A stretch of 46,310 nt of DNA from Magnetococcales bacterium (GCA_015660855.1 JACSDG010000056.1:1-46310), one strand, 5' to 3'. Shown: positions 23,163 through 33,283, counted from the first letter of the stretch. Program-made: numbers and translations. Notes: generated from the letters alone by a model not told the origin.

Positions 23163-25208
23163 TTAACCAAGAAGTTGCAGTGCCAGCTGCGGCTGTTGAT
23201 TGGCCTGGGCAAGAATCGCCGTCCCCGCCTGCTGCATGATGGCCAACTTGGTTAAATTGGCGGTTTCCTCGGCGACATCGGCATCAAGAATCCGCGAGCG
23301 AGCGGCGGAAACATTTTCCACCACGTTGGACAGATTCTTGATATTGGCTTCAAACCGATTTTGAATCGCACCCAGTTCAGCCCGTGTTGCCGACACCCGA
23401 TCAATGGCCTCCTTGACGATGGCGATCATCCGGGCTGCGGCTTCCTGTCCCGCCAACGGCGGATTGGTAGAATCGGTGGTCGGAGGGTTGAACGGCAACG
23501 TCGGATCGGTCGGAACCGAATTGCCGGTGATGTCCACCAGAGGTACCGGGGGAAACTTGTTGGCCCCAGAGGTATCGATAAGCCAGGAAGGGACGGTTAC
23601 ATATTCCCCACCCGTAGGTTGCGAAGCCGCCGATACCGCCGCATCACGCGCACCCAAAACCAGGGCCATGTTTTTTCCAGCCGTCGTGGCCTGGGCTACC
23701 GTTCCACCCGGCTTGGCCGCCGCCAAACCGGCAGCCGCGATAATCTTGGCCTGGGAAAGAGTCAGTTTTTTGGACTGGTCGGCAGACACCGCCGACTCGG
23801 CAACCGTTTCAATGTCCTTGTTTTGACTGATGGCAGCATCAAACGCCTTGATAACCAGTATGATGTTTCCCACCGGGACATCGGCAACACTGGTCCCCTT
23901 CGTCACGGCGTTATCCACCACATCCGCCGGAGCCGCGACATTGAGGGTAATGGCCCCATTGGTCGTCCCAGCCAAGGCGGTGTAAGCGGTGGGAACGTTT
24001 TCGGAAGCGGTATAACTGCGGGTCGCCTCGTAGGTAGCCGCAGCCAGAACCCGTGCCTGATCGGAATCCATGGTTGGATCGGTAGGTTTCACCGTGGCTT
24101 CGGCCACCCAGGCGGCGATGATATTGGCCTTTTTACCAGCCCCCCCCGTCAGTTTGGTCGCACCATCGTTGTTGCGGCCAAAAGCGGCTAGTGCCGCAGA
24201 AGCCAGCCCCGTCGCATCGGTACCGGTCACAAGGGCATTGGCCGTAGTAATGTCGGTAGCAATTTGGGTGGCGGTCTTGCCGTCGGCGATACCGTTGCTG
24301 ATGGCGGTGTTAATCGTAGCGTCCGGAGCCCCTAAAAGCTTGGTCACGATGGTGGTTGCCGTTTGATCGACAGTGGCACCATCGGCAATCCCTGCTGCCA
24401 AAGAGCTGACAACGCCAGTACCGCTGATCACGGCCGCTTCAACTGCGGTTTTCACTGTTGTGACATTTTTATTGTCAATGGCGGTCAGCATGTTGCTGGC
24501 CACACTCGTGCTCAACGTCGTCGAAGGGGGCTTTCCCAAGGTGTTGGCATTGGCCAATGTACCCACCATCTTTGCCGCCTTGGAGCTGAACAGCTTGGAA
24601 CCCTCCAGTTGTTGCGCCGGTGCCTTGATGGTCAACCCCTTGATTTTTGGATTGTTGACACTCTCCTTGTTGTTGGGATCGGCCAGTTTGGGGATCGCCA
24701 ACAATTTCTCGGCGCGGGCATCGGCCAGAGTGACCACAATGGTCTGGCTCTCCTGGGCACCCACTTGAAAAACCAAAGGATCGGTCTGGCCATTCAGCAT
24801 GGGCCAACCGTTGAACTCGGTCTCATTGGCCACACGCTCGATTTCCGACAACAGTTGCGAAACTTCCTGTTGCAAACTTTCACGGTCCTGAGGACTGTTG
24901 GTGGCGTTGGCGGCCTGCACCGACAGTTCGTTGATGCGCTGGAGCATGTTGGAATGCTCTTGCAGGGCACCCTCAGCCACCTGCGAGACAGAAATGCCAT
25001 CGTTGGCATTGCGTACGGCCTGAGACAAACCGCGAATTTGCGATGTCATGCGGTTGCTGATGGCGAGACCGGCGGCATCATCGCCGGCGGTGTTGATGCG
25101 CAGGCCAGAAGAAAGCCTTGCGAAAACTTTGTTCAGATCTCCCGTCGAACCCAACAAATTGCGCTGGGCATTGAGGGAGGCGATATTGGTATTAATGTAG
25201 AGTGGCAT
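23163..25208 (-). CDS. Flagellin, long form with large central insert
   Basis: This 681-residue flagellin has conserved ends: [20 protein letters not shown] through [20 protein letters not shown] at the N-terminus, and [20 protein letters not shown] to [14 protein letters not shown] at the C-terminus. About 400 central residues (about 170-590) are rich in Ala, Thr, Gly and Val and lack Cys and Trp over most of their length. They contain related units such as [20 protein letters not shown] and [20 protein letters not shown]. This insert would be exposed on the filament surface. It is preceded by its own fliW by 43 bp, with AGAGGAAA before the ATG. Confidence 0.94.
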   Translation of the reverse strand: MPLYINTNIASLNAQRNLLGSTGDLNKVFARLSSGLRINTAGDDAAGLAISNRMTSQIRGLSQAVRNANDGISVSQVAEGALQEHSNMLQRINELSVQAANATNSPQDRESLQQEVSQLLSEIERVANETEFNGWPMLNGQTDPLVFQVGAQESQTIVVTLADARAEKLLAIPKLADPNNKESVNNPKIKGLTIKAPAQQLEGSKLFSSKAAKMVGTLANANTLGKPPSTTLSTSVASNMLTAIDNKNVTTVKTAVEAAVISGTGVVSSLAAGIADGATVDQTATTIVTKLLGAPDATINTAISNGIADGKTATQIATDITTANALVTGTDATGLASAALAAFGRNNDGATKLTGGAGKKANIIAAWVAEATVKPTDPTMDSDQARVLAAATYEATRSYTASENVPTAYTALAGTTNGAITLNVAAPADVVDNAVTKGTSVADVPVGNIILVIKAFDAAISQNKDIETVAESAVSADQSKKLTLSQAKIIAAAGLAAAKPGGTVAQATTAGKNMALVLGARDAAVSAASQPTGGEYVTVPSWLIDTSGANKFPPVPLVDITGNSVPTDPTLPFNPPTTDSTNPPLAGQEAAARMIAIVKEAIDRVSATRAELGAIQNRFEANIKNLSNVVENVSAARSRILDADVAEETANLTKLAIMQQAGTAILAQANQQPQLALQLLG

Positions 25209-25251
25209 GACAGTTTCCTCTCGATACTTTCCTGTTGACCCCCTTGGGAGG

Positions 25252-25791
25252 TCATCCGGCCGCAGCGACTTTCAGCGACTTGTTTTTTTCCGACGGACGC
25301 GTACGGTTGCGCGCCCCCCTGTTCACTGGTTTTTTCCGACCCGACTCAAGCAAATATTTGGCCCGCAATTCCTTGGGAATCAGCGGCTGTCTTGGAGAAA
25401 GCTCCTTGATCAATATCTGCCTGCCTTTACGATTGTCGGTGTTCACGACGACCGGACCCGCCAGATTGGTGCGCATCTCCTCGGGCCGACCTTCGGGAAT
25501 GGTCACCAGTGAGAAAACCTCGACATCATCACTGCGCTCCAATCCCAAATATTTCGCGTCTTCGTCCTGAATGGAAAACTCCAAATCGGCGAAAAAATCG
25601 AACGGATTGACCACGATGAAAGCAATCTCGGGTTCATCCACCGACTGCAACCAGAAAAATGAGGAATCCTGACCGTAAGGAAACAACAAAAACTTTTTGC
25701 TTAAAGGAAACCCCAACAGACCATCTTCGATGGTGATGATCTCACTTCCCTCGAACTCCAGTACCCCAAACCGGGTTCCATGAATTTCCAT
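25252..25791 (-). CDS. fliW: FliW, flagellin assembly factor (copy 2)
   Basis: This 179-residue FliW starts [20 protein letters not shown] and keeps [60 protein letters not shown] and [14 protein letters not shown]. It carries an extra basic tail ([20 protein letters not shown]) that copy 1 lacks. The start at 25791 fits TGGAG at the right distance; the frame extends to 25809 but without a site. It lies 24 bp after flgL and 43 bp before the long flagellin gene, so it probably serves that flagellin. Confidence 0.93.
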   Translation of the reverse strand: MEIHGTRFGVLEFEGSEIITIEDGLLGFPLSKKFLLFPYGQDSSFFWLQSVDEPEIAFIVVNPFDFFADLEFSIQDEDAKYLGLERSDDVEVFSLVTIPEGRPEEMRTNLAGPVVVNTDNRKGRQILIKELSPRQPLIPKELRAKYLLESGRKKPVNRGARNRTRPSEKNKSLKVAAAG

Positions 25792-25815
25792 GTTTATTCT
25801 CCACTCCAAAAGATA

Positions 25816-27006
25816 CTACCGAATAAAATCGATTAACGATGTATTGAGAATCTGGCGTTCAGATATGGTCATCACCTGCATCGCCTGAGTTGTTTGTTCT
25901 AACGTTGACATCACTTCAAGAATGTCCGCCTCGACGTTGGTTGCTTTGGCTTCTTCCAGGGCCAATTCGTCGATTTCCAAAGTCTTTCCAACCGCATCCA
26001 CCTGGGTTACCCGCACCCCGGTCACCGCCTGCAAATCCGAAACCTGCGCCCGCCCCTCCTGGAGACGTCCCAACAGAAAGGAAACCTCATCCGGATCGGC
26101 CCGCAGCAAAGCCCCGCGCAACGATGCGACCGCCCCCAAAACATTGACGTTGCGTCCCACCGACCCCGTTCCCTCAAGCAGCTCCTGGGCATTGACATTC
26201 CCCGGAAGCGTTTGACCGTTCAGCACCTTGATGGGCCGGTCAGCAGCACCCCCCTGATATTTGGGAACCACTTCAAAGTAGAAAACATCACCCGGATTGG
26301 GATTCGCGCCCATGGTCATCTTGATGCCATTCCCCAGATTCAGAACGGGGGGGGTACCTTCCGGGCTTGCAGTTGCACCTTTTATGCCATTCACATCAAC
26401 TTCGTACTTTCCTGAGGCGGCCATAAAGGTGACTTTGACGCTGACGGGTAAATCGTTGACACTGTGATCATCCGCCACACTGGCCGTAATCCCGGCCTGG
26501 GCCGCCATCTGCGGTCCCCGCCCATCGGTCCGCACCCGTACCGAGGTGGCTTGCAAATTTTTGGAATCATAGGGTGCCCGCGTCCGGCTGCCCCCAAAAA
26601 TCGGAATCTCATCCAGATCGGAATTGACGCTTTTAAGAATATCCAGATAAATGGCCTTGGCATTTTCTGCCGTCGCCTTCATGATCTCCGGATCCCCACC
26701 CACGGAACTGTTGGACATTTTCAGTGCCAAATCCTTGCTTTCCAACATGCGCTCGTGAATCTGGTTGACATGGCTATCGGCCAGGTTCAACCGTTGCGAA
26801 GCAAACTCGGTCGTCTTTTTAAGGCTCTGCACTCCGGTCAAATCGGCGGAAAACAACATGTGCCGGTAAATTCCAGTCGGGTCATCCGAGGGGCGATTGG
26901 TTCGGTTGCCGGTCAGCGAACTTTCCTGAATCTTGAGGATGTCCTGCTGTTGTGACTGCAAGGCACTGGTTCCGGCCTTGAACATCATATTGTGGGTAAC
27001 GCGCAT
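25816..27006 (-). CDS. flgL: FlgL, flagellar hook-associated protein 3
   Basis: This 396-residue hook-filament junction protein begins MRVTHNMMFKAGTSALQSQQ and continues with a flagellin-like N-terminal helix (LTGNRTNRPSDDPTGIYRHM). It ends with EEAKATNVEADILEVMSTLE, then QTTQAMQVMTISERQILNTS and LIDFIR, a good FlgL/flagellin D0 match. It follows flgK by 20 bp in the operon driven by the sigma-54-type promoter at 28861. It is exported through the flagellar type III apparatus. Confidence 0.95.
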   Translation of the reverse strand: MRVTHNMMFKAGTSALQSQQQDILKIQESSLTGNRTNRPSDDPTGIYRHMLFSADLTGVQSLKKTTEFASQRLNLADSHVNQIHERMLESKDLALKMSNSSVGGDPEIMKATAENAKAIYLDILKSVNSDLDEIPIFGGSRTRAPYDSKNLQATSVRVRTDGRGPQMAAQAGITASVADDHSVNDLPVSVKVTFMAASGKYEVDVNGIKGATASPEGTPPVLNLGNGIKMTMGANPNPGDVFYFEVVPKYQGGAADRPIKVLNGQTLPGNVNAQELLEGTGSVGRNVNVLGAVASLRGALLRADPDEVSFLLGRLQEGRAQVSDLQAVTGVRVTQVDAVGKTLEIDELALEEAKATNVEADILEVMSTLEQTTQAMQVMTISERQILNTSLIDFIR

Positions 27007-27026
27007 GTTCTTCCCCTTGCCTACGA

Positions 27027-28802
27027 CTAAACCATGGAAATCAATGTTTGCAGCAATTCATCCGCCACGTTGACCATCTTGCTTGAAGCCTGAAAAGCCC
27101 GTTGGTAGCGAATGAGATCCGTCAATTCCTCTTCCAGTGAGACCCCAGAGATGGATTCGCGCATGGTGCCGATAAAATCCTGGGCCGACTTTTGCGCGAC
27201 TAAGCTTTCCTTATCCTGGTTGATCAGCGACCCCAGGTTGCCCGTCAGCGTGGCATAATGGCTCGTCAGGGAGGCGGTTTGATCATCAATTTTAAACTTG
27301 GTGGTCCGTAGATTCCCCAGGGCAATGGCCCCCTGGCTGTTGCCATCATCGAACGTTGCCTTGGTGGGAGAGGTTTCGTTGTCAACACCAAATCGGGCCA
27401 TACCGACCAGCTTGGAATCGGCCAGCAAACTTTTGCCGACCTGGATCGTCTCCGCCCCCGAACCCGAAAACATCCCCCCCAAACCCAGGGCGGCCAGAAT
27501 ACCGCTCGTATCTTTGAGTACTCCGAAGACCCCTCCCTTTTTGGCAGGGGTAATCTTCAAATACCGTTTGTCGCCTTCGGTAACGAACTCGGCGTCCACA
27601 GCGTCGGAAGCATCAATGGCCTCCTTGATTTGCCTGATGGACATGTCACTCGTAATGGTCACCGGTTTGGAGACGGTCAAAGCGTCAGTGGAATCTCCGG
27701 AAGCAAAGGTGATGGTCCCATTGACCACCCGACTCAAATCCACAGGGGCTTTCTGGTAGGCCTTATTTTTTTCGTTGGTCACCACATCTTTTATGGCCGT
27801 TTCCAGATCCCGCCCCAAAGAGATGGACCCCTGCAGGGATTTGGCCATGGATGGGTTCACCGACTGGCTGTGAACACGGTTGACCTGCCAGCGCAATTCA
27901 TCGGTGATGGCCTCCAACCGGGTCAAAAATCCTTTTTTGCCATGGATGACATCGTCGCGAATCTCCAAGAGACCGCGCAGTTTGCCCCCACGGATGCGAT
28001 CACTGGCACCAAATTCCCGTTTGTTGATCTCGATACCCAGAAAACCGTTCTCGTCACTCTTCGGGCTGCGCTCCAAGGTGGCGGCGAACACCGGATCGGC
28101 AAGAATTTCCTGCCCCCTGGAAGTCATGACCCGCAATCCATCCTGCTCCATGGGCAGCGTTTGAATATCGATCAACTCCCCAAGCTCCAGGACCATCTGC
28201 CGACGCTGATCCTTGAGATCCAGGGCGGGATGGGAATTTTCATTGGCCACAATGGTCCGGTTAACGTCCTGGATGGCCCGCAAACGGGTATTGATGTCCT
28301 GCATGACCACGTTAATCTCTTTGTCCACCGGCATGGTCATTTCGGTCAAAGACTGGTGCATCTTCTGGATGGTACGGGCCAGAGCATCCGCCTCGACCAC
28401 CAATTCTTCACGGCCTACGGGATTGGTCGGATTGTCGGCCAGGGCATCGGCTGCGGAAAAAAAAGCCTCCAGACGATGGGAAAAACCTTCACCATCCATA
28501 TCGTTGAACACATCTTCGACCATGCTCAGATAGTGGCTGCGGGTTTCAAGACGCCCAAGTTCCCCCGTTCCAAGCTCCATGCGACGATCCACCAACTGGT
28601 CAAAATTTCTGGTGATGTCCCCCAGCTTGACCCCGGCCCCACCCGAATCCTGCTTGTTGCCCGCAGAGCTTTCCTGTTGGACAACCTGTCGTGAATATCC
28701 AGGGGTGTTGACGTTGCTGACGTTGTGGGAAACGGTCTGCAACGAACCCTGGGAGACAAAAATCCCCTGTTTGGAAATATTGAGCAGGTTGTTGATGGAC
28801 AT
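27027..28802 (-). CDS. flgK: FlgK, flagellar hook-associated protein 1
   Basis: This 591-residue protein joins hook and filament. It carries the N-terminal motif SLQTVSHNVSNVNTPGYSRQ (shared by rod and hook proteins) and the C-terminal SGVSLEEELTDLIRYQRAFQ with ASSKMVNVADELLQTLISMV. Both are FlgK hallmarks, and the length is typical. It is the first gene of the minus-strand filament locus. A sigma-54-type promoter starts about 60 bp upstream. Confidence 0.96.
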   Translation of the reverse strand: MSINNLLNISKQGIFVSQGSLQTVSHNVSNVNTPGYSRQVVQQESSAGNKQDSGGAGVKLGDITRNFDQLVDRRMELGTGELGRLETRSHYLSMVEDVFNDMDGEGFSHRLEAFFSAADALADNPTNPVGREELVVEADALARTIQKMHQSLTEMTMPVDKEINVVMQDINTRLRAIQDVNRTIVANENSHPALDLKDQRRQMVLELGELIDIQTLPMEQDGLRVMTSRGQEILADPVFAATLERSPKSDENGFLGIEINKREFGASDRIRGGKLRGLLEIRDDVIHGKKGFLTRLEAITDELRWQVNRVHSQSVNPSMAKSLQGSISLGRDLETAIKDVVTNEKNKAYQKAPVDLSRVVNGTITFASGDSTDALTVSKPVTITSDMSIRQIKEAIDASDAVDAEFVTEGDKRYLKITPAKKGGVFGVLKDTSGILAALGLGGMFSGSGAETIQVGKSLLADSKLVGMARFGVDNETSPTKATFDDGNSQGAIALGNLRTTKFKIDDQTASLTSHYATLTGNLGSLINQDKESLVAQKSAQDFIGTMRESISGVSLEEELTDLIRYQRAFQASSKMVNVADELLQTLISMV

Positions 28803-29201
28803 AAAACTGGTTCCTCAATCGTAGGAAGGTGCCGAAGGAAACACCGTTGCCAAGCTACAATGCAGCAGTCATGCCAGTTAATCGCACCGTTTCCCTTCCT
28901 CCCTTTATCCATTTTTACATTTTATAAGTTTTTGTTATTATGTGATATTTTTAATAGACACTCGGCCAGGCACACCATAAATTCAAGACAAACCCACCGA
29001 AAGCAAGAATCATACCATAGTCATTATATTCCTTGTCGGGCAAATTCCCCCCCCTTCCTCCAACCCATGCGGCAAATGTTACCGTTCCCCTCAGCCAAAC
29101 CGTTTGCCTCTGCTCCAGGGTGACGAAACCATACCTGCATGGTAGAGTCCTGCACTCCCATAACCCAACCGCAACCCCCAATCCTTCACCCCCCGGATTC
29201 C
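28803..29201. other. Divergent intergenic region between flgK and suhB
   Basis: These 399 bp hold no gene that I can support. On the minus strand they contain the sigma-54-type promoter of flgK (28861-28876). On the plus strand an AT-rich stretch contains TTTACA (28914-28919), a 16-bp spacer and TATTAT (28936-28941), a possible sigma-70 promoter for suhB with a long leader. Confidence 0.5.
28861..28876 (-). promoter_or_regulatory. Sigma-54-type promoter of flgK-flgL-fliW-flagellin
   Basis: On the minus strand TGGCATGACTGCTGCA matches TGGCAY-N5-TTGCA with one mismatch, and GG and GC are exactly ten bases apart. The transcription start would fall near 28850, about 48 bp before the flgK ATG. 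This is a very natural position for a promoter of this class. Confidence 0.72.
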
Positions 29202-29993
29202 ATGAATACTTCTCCACACATGAACGTCATCATCCGCGCCGCCCGTGCCGCAGGCCGCGAAGCCATGATGTTTTTCACACGCCGTCATGAACTCACTGTT
29301 GAATCAAAAGGAAAAAACGATTTTGTAACCCTGGCCGACACCACCGTCGAAAAAGAAATCATCCGGCATCTGCACAAGGCCTACCCGCAATACGGCGTCA
29401 TCGCCGAAGAGAGTAGTCGCAAACAGATTCCGCCTGGGTGGCGTTGGATCGTGGATCCCATCGACGGAACCACCAACTTTATCCACGGACTCCCCCATTT
29501 TGCCATTTCCATCGCCTTGGCCAACGATGCCGAAATCCACGCCGCTGCCGTTTTCAACCCCGCCAGCGATGAATTGTTTTCCGCAGAACGTGGTCGCGGA
29601 GCTTTTCTCAATGGCCAACGCATCCGTTCAACCCAAAACCATCGGTTGGACCAATGTCTCCTGGCTACCGGATTTCCTGTCAACAAGCCTGCGATTGTCC
29701 ATCGCCACATGCAGACCGTGGAAGAATTGCTCGTCGGCTCCAGGGGAATACGCCGAATGGGAAGTGCCGCCCTGGACCTTGCCTTTGTCGCGGCAGGACG
29801 CTACGACGGCTTTTGGGAACCAGCTCTGCATCCCTGGGATATTGCCGCTGGGGTACTCCTGGTCACCGAGGCGGGCGGGATGGTTACCGATTTTGTGGGG
29901 ACAAAAAAATTTCTGGACTCCGGCAATGTCCTGGCGGCATCACCGCAGATACATCGCATCCTGCTGGAAACCATTCAACCCGCCTGGGCCTGA
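29202..29993 (+). CDS. suhB: SuhB-type inositol monophosphatase family protein
   Basis: This 263-residue metal-dependent phosphatase has both family signatures: WRWIVDPIDGTTNFIHGLPH (metal ligands in DPIDGT) and WDIAAGVLLVTEAGGMVTDF. The acidic metal ligand of EESS (GVIAEESSR) is also present. It hydrolyses inositol-1-phosphate or a related sugar phosphate; SuhB in enterics also has a role in rRNA transcription. The start at 29202 (MNTSPHMNVIIRAARAAGRE) fits family length; the ATG at 29220 is the alternative. It is a single gene, divergent from flgK. Confidence 0.93.
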   Translation: MNTSPHMNVIIRAARAAGREAMMFFTRRHELTVESKGKNDFVTLADTTVEKEIIRHLHKAYPQYGVIAEESSRKQIPPGWRWIVDPIDGTTNFIHGLPHFAISIALANDAEIHAAAVFNPASDELFSAERGRGAFLNGQRIRSTQNHRLDQCLLATGFPVNKPAIVHRHMQTVEELLVGSRGIRRMGSAALDLAFVAAGRYDGFWEPALHPWDIAAGVLLVTEAGGMVTDFVGTKKFLDSGNVLAASPQIHRILLETIQPAWA

Positions 29994-30223
29994 AATGGTC
30001 ATGGAAAATGGGATTGATCCATGCGCAGACCATGTAAAGATTTCCCTGACTTCTTGAAAAATTTTCTGGCTGGAGTCATGATTGTTCCCAGCCCCGTTCA
30101 TTTTCCAAAAAAACAATCGGGGGCAAACCGCTGGTCCATCGATGGCCTCCATGAATCGTTTCCGAGTCGCCATACCTAAATGAAAACCGGCACCAGGCGC
30201 ATCCATTAACGGCCAGGTTTGGC

Positions 30224-32575
30224 ATGCAATCCACCGTAACACACTATCGCACTCTGCTGGTTTCCGGATGGATGGCCCTCCTAATTGGCCTTGGAGGCGT
30301 TGTCCTGTCCGTTCTGTTGGCGCGTATTCTGGATGCGACGGGTCACCCAGCCATCCCCAAAATCCTTCTTTCATCCCTGTTCGTGGCAACCATGGGGGGG
30401 GTGATGACGTGGGTGGCCATTCATCAACGTCAAGGGATAACAAAAAAACCACACACTTTAGATACTCAAGACCAGGATCGCTGTGATGCCGTCTTTCAAT
30501 GGCAACATGCCCTAGATCCAGGTGACGAGGCGGGCATTCAGGCCATTACAAAGATCCACAGCTCCGCAGTCAGGGCCTTGGCGGGTTCGTTGTATCAAAA
30601 ACCCGTAAAAACGTTCAAACTGGTCAACATTCCCCGCACTCAAGCGGAAAACTATGGTCGCCAATTGATCGCTTGCGGCATTGTCTGCACCATCGGGCCG
30701 GCCAGAAGCGATCCCATATCCCCCGCAAACCCGATCCAGCATACTTTCGCCCGCATTCCCAAAAATCCGGCATGGTTCACCCTTTCGGTAACCCTTCTGG
30801 CCTTGCTGGGAGTCGTCTGGCCCCTTTTGTTTCCCTCCTGGATCCATCCAACCATGGAGGAAACCAGACAGGACCCTCTGTCACTCCACCCAGCCAGGCT
30901 TGTCCCCATCCCCCAGCCTGTCGTCCCGTCCCTCAATAAATCGGACAAGCCCGTAGAACAACAACGATTGATCGCCAGTCTTGCCCTGCTCGACCTGCCC
31001 TTCAAGGATATGGCTGACAAACGTAATCAGGCGGTCGAGGCCTTGAACAAAAACAATTTCAAAGAGGCGGAGCAACTCCTCTCTCATGCTGTTACCATGA
31101 TCCGCGAGGAAAACGAATCCTCCCCACTTAAAGACGACAGCTTGTCCACCCGTGCTGCCGATCTTTTGGGATCCTTGGGCGAACTGCAACTGATGCAATC
31201 CAAACCAGCCAAAGCGGCGCACTATTTTTCCCAGGCGATCCAGTTGGCCCCTTTCCCGGAACAACGTACTCTTTTTCTGCAACAACAAGGTGATGCCCTC
31301 TATCAGGCAGGTGATATCCAACAAGCCGAAATTGTCTTGCTGGAATCGGTATTAACGGCCAAAACCGAGGTTGGTCCAAAGCATCCGCAAACCGTTTCCT
31401 CACTCTCAAGCCTCGGGCTTTTCTACGAATCCCAGGGACTCCATGAAAAAGCGGAACCTGTCCTGAGCGAATCTTTGGCCATCCAGGAAGAAATCCACGG
31501 CGTTGGAAACATTAAAACGGCCGATACCCTTGAAAACCTTGCAACCGTCATGGCCAATCAAAACCGCTTTGAAGAAGCCCTGGCCCTTGAAAAACAAGCT
31601 CTGAGGATCAAAGAAACACTCCTGGGTCCCAACGACGCCAGCCTGACTGTCAACCTGGATAGCCTTACCAGTATTTTTCTGAAGGATGGGCGACTTGAAG
31701 AGGCCGATGAAGCTTACCAGCGCGCCATGGATATCCGCGCCCTGACGCAAAACGCCCATTCCACGCAAGAAGAAACCAAAAAAACCGCCGTATCCGGAGT
31801 CGAGCAGCCGAACAACCCACCACAGGCAACAACGTCGAAAAAACTTCCCCCCCCGATCCCCGGGACACAATCTCCCCCCTCCCCAGTCCCAGCCCCAATC
31901 CCAGAAGTCCCGACGCAAGACAGAACCCCTCCCCAGCAGTCGCCAGCAGTAAATAATCCGGACACGATAACATCAAGTCTCAATGGGCTGGCCTCGCGAT
32001 ACTATAGTGAAGGCCAATATGAAAAAGCCCTGGATCTTTTCAAACGTTCACTGGACGAAAAAATGGCATCCCTGGGTGAAAACAACCCCACCGTGGCCAC
32101 CGGCATGAATAACCTAGCCTCCATCCTCGCCAGTCTCGGTCGCTACGACGAAGCGGTCCCACTGTTTGAAAAATCATTGAAAATAAAACAGGACACCTTG
32201 CCAACCAACGACATGTCCATCGCCACCGGCATGAAAAATCTCGCGGCCATCTACAGCAGCCAGAGCCGATTCAAGGAAGCCGAGCAATTGCAGGTCCGAA
32301 CACTGGATATTCACCAACACAATCTGGGTATGAATCATCCAGAAGTGGCCTCCAGTCTGAATAATCTGGCGCGAACCTACGACCAGCAAGGTCGTTACGG
32401 TGAGGCCGAACCTCTTTATCGCAGAAGCCTGGCCATCTTCGCCCTGGTCTCGCCGGCAAGTCAGGCGCATGTATCGGTCATACTGCAAAACTATGCCAGT
32501 CTGCTCAGAAAAATGAACCGACCTTTTGATGCCGAAACCATCGAAACCCAACTACGCAAACTCCAAACCCATTGA
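30224..32575 (+). CDS. Membrane-anchored kinesin-light-chain-type TPR protein
   Basis: This 783-residue protein has two membrane helices at about residues 12-63 (ALLIGLGGVVLSVLLARI and ILLSSLFVATMGGVMTWVAI). A middle segment follows (DAVFQWQHALDPGDEAGIQA), then a third helix at about 185-205 (FTLSVTLLALLGVVWPLLF). TPR repeats of the kinesin light chain type come next, as two blocks. The first is AETVLLESVL-like (QAEIVLLESVLTAKTEVGPK) and the second GNNPTVATGMNNLA-like (EVASSLNNLARTYDQQGRYG). The blocks are separated by a Pro/Ser/Thr-rich linker (PPPIPGTQSPPSPVPAPIPE). It is probably a membrane scaffold for protein complexes. AGG lies about 8 bases before the ATG. The partner is unknown. Confidence 0.8.
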   Translation: MQSTVTHYRTLLVSGWMALLIGLGGVVLSVLLARILDATGHPAIPKILLSSLFVATMGGVMTWVAIHQRQGITKKPHTLDTQDQDRCDAVFQWQHALDPGDEAGIQAITKIHSSAVRALAGSLYQKPVKTFKLVNIPRTQAENYGRQLIACGIVCTIGPARSDPISPANPIQHTFARIPKNPAWFTLSVTLLALLGVVWPLLFPSWIHPTMEETRQDPLSLHPARLVPIPQPVVPSLNKSDKPVEQQRLIASLALLDLPFKDMADKRNQAVEALNKNNFKEAEQLLSHAVTMIREENESSPLKDDSLSTRAADLLGSLGELQLMQSKPAKAAHYFSQAIQLAPFPEQRTLFLQQQGDALYQAGDIQQAEIVLLESVLTAKTEVGPKHPQTVSSLSSLGLFYESQGLHEKAEPVLSESLAIQEEIHGVGNIKTADTLENLATVMANQNRFEEALALEKQALRIKETLLGPNDASLTVNLDSLTSIFLKDGRLEEADEAYQRAMDIRALTQNAHSTQEETKKTAVSGVEQPNNPPQATTSKKLPPPIPGTQSPPSPVPAPIPEVPTQDRTPPQQSPAVNNPDTITSSLNGLASRYYSEGQYEKALDLFKRSLDEKMASLGENNPTVATGMNNLASILASLGRYDEAVPLFEKSLKIKQDTLPTNDMSIATGMKNLAAIYSSQSRFKEAEQLQVRTLDIHQHNLGMNHPEVASSLNNLARTYDQQGRYGEAEPLYRRSLAIFALVSPASQAHVSVILQNYASLLRKMNRPFDAETIETQLRKLQTH

Positions 32576-32973
32576 AACACCACTGCAAACCCCCAAACTC
32601 CCGATCCAAATCTATTTCGGTCCAGTTCATGCAAATGCGTTCATTACTCCCACATCCGGGTTGATCGGAGCGGGTGGTTTGCATCCCAATCAATGGCGGG
32701 AAACAATCCAAAGATCCAATTGTCAATTGGTTAATTTAAAACAAAAAATAATCCATACAACAATGGACAAATCATTCATGGAACAAGCTCTGTCTTCCGA
32801 TAAATCAAAGACGATCCGTGGCTGAACAGGGCAGATTTTTGCTGTGTTTCCGTGCCGGGCTGCAACTTTTTCCAGATGACCCGCCACAACTCACTTGAAG
32901 TATCGGGCCATATGGGCCGAACATCGGGTCTGGAAGCCATTTTTGTAACAAATCAGAAAATCCGGAGTTGGCA

Positions 32974-33050
32974 ATGGTACAATCGCGCAAAGCAGGCAAA
33001 CCCGAGTTAACGAGGGTTTTGTCTTTGACCGTCGCGGAAACTTGTACCAT
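32974..33050. repeat. Nested inverted repeat, 77 bp
   Basis: Four pairs nest in order: ATGGTACAA with TTGTACCAT (outermost), CGCG with CGCG, CAAAG with CTTTG, and AAACCC with GGGTTT, around the loop GAGTTAACGA. About 24 base pairs could form with small internal loops. It lies in a non-coding gap; it is a candidate structured RNA, MITE-like remnant or recombination site. Confidence 0.6.
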
Positions 33051-33164
33051 GGATCGAAAATCAGGGCTTGTTTTTGGCAGCAAAGAATATGTGAATTTCC
33101 ATAATCTTGGGAGATATGGGTTTACAAAGCGTTACCCAGGTCAAACTGTGTTATCACATTTTTA

Positions 33165-33192
33165 TTGTCTTTTCAATGGGTTCATGTATAGT
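33165..33192 (+). promoter_or_regulatory. Sigma-70-like promoter for the giant repeat protein gene
   Basis: TTGTCT (33165-33170), a 16-bp spacer and TATAGT (33187-33192) lie about 92 bp before the ATG of the giant gene. The match to TTGACA/TATAAT is fair. Confidence 0.45.
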
Positions 33193-33283
33193 CGGATCAT
33201 CCCTTTATTTTCGCCGGTGTGGCAGGAGAGTCCATGTCTGCAGTGCCATTTCTGATTAATCATCGGTAACCTGATTCAGGGCG

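Larger units (their letters stand above)
32576..33283. other. 708-bp non-coding region before the giant repeat protein gene
   Basis: No open frame here has a recognisable product; candidates on either strand look like chance frames. The region holds a 77-bp nested inverted repeat at 32974-33050 and a sigma-70-like promoter at 33165-33192 for the downstream gene. Confidence 0.6.

Noticed and set aside
32974-33050. Nested inverted repeat as an integron attC site.
   Set aside because: The required outer RYYYAAC and GTTRRRY core sites are not seen at its ends, and no integron integrase or cassette array is nearby.
32968-33255. Possible plus-strand gene before the giant protein gene.
   Set aside because: It overlaps the nested inverted repeat and promoter, lacks a ribosome site and has no family resemblance.
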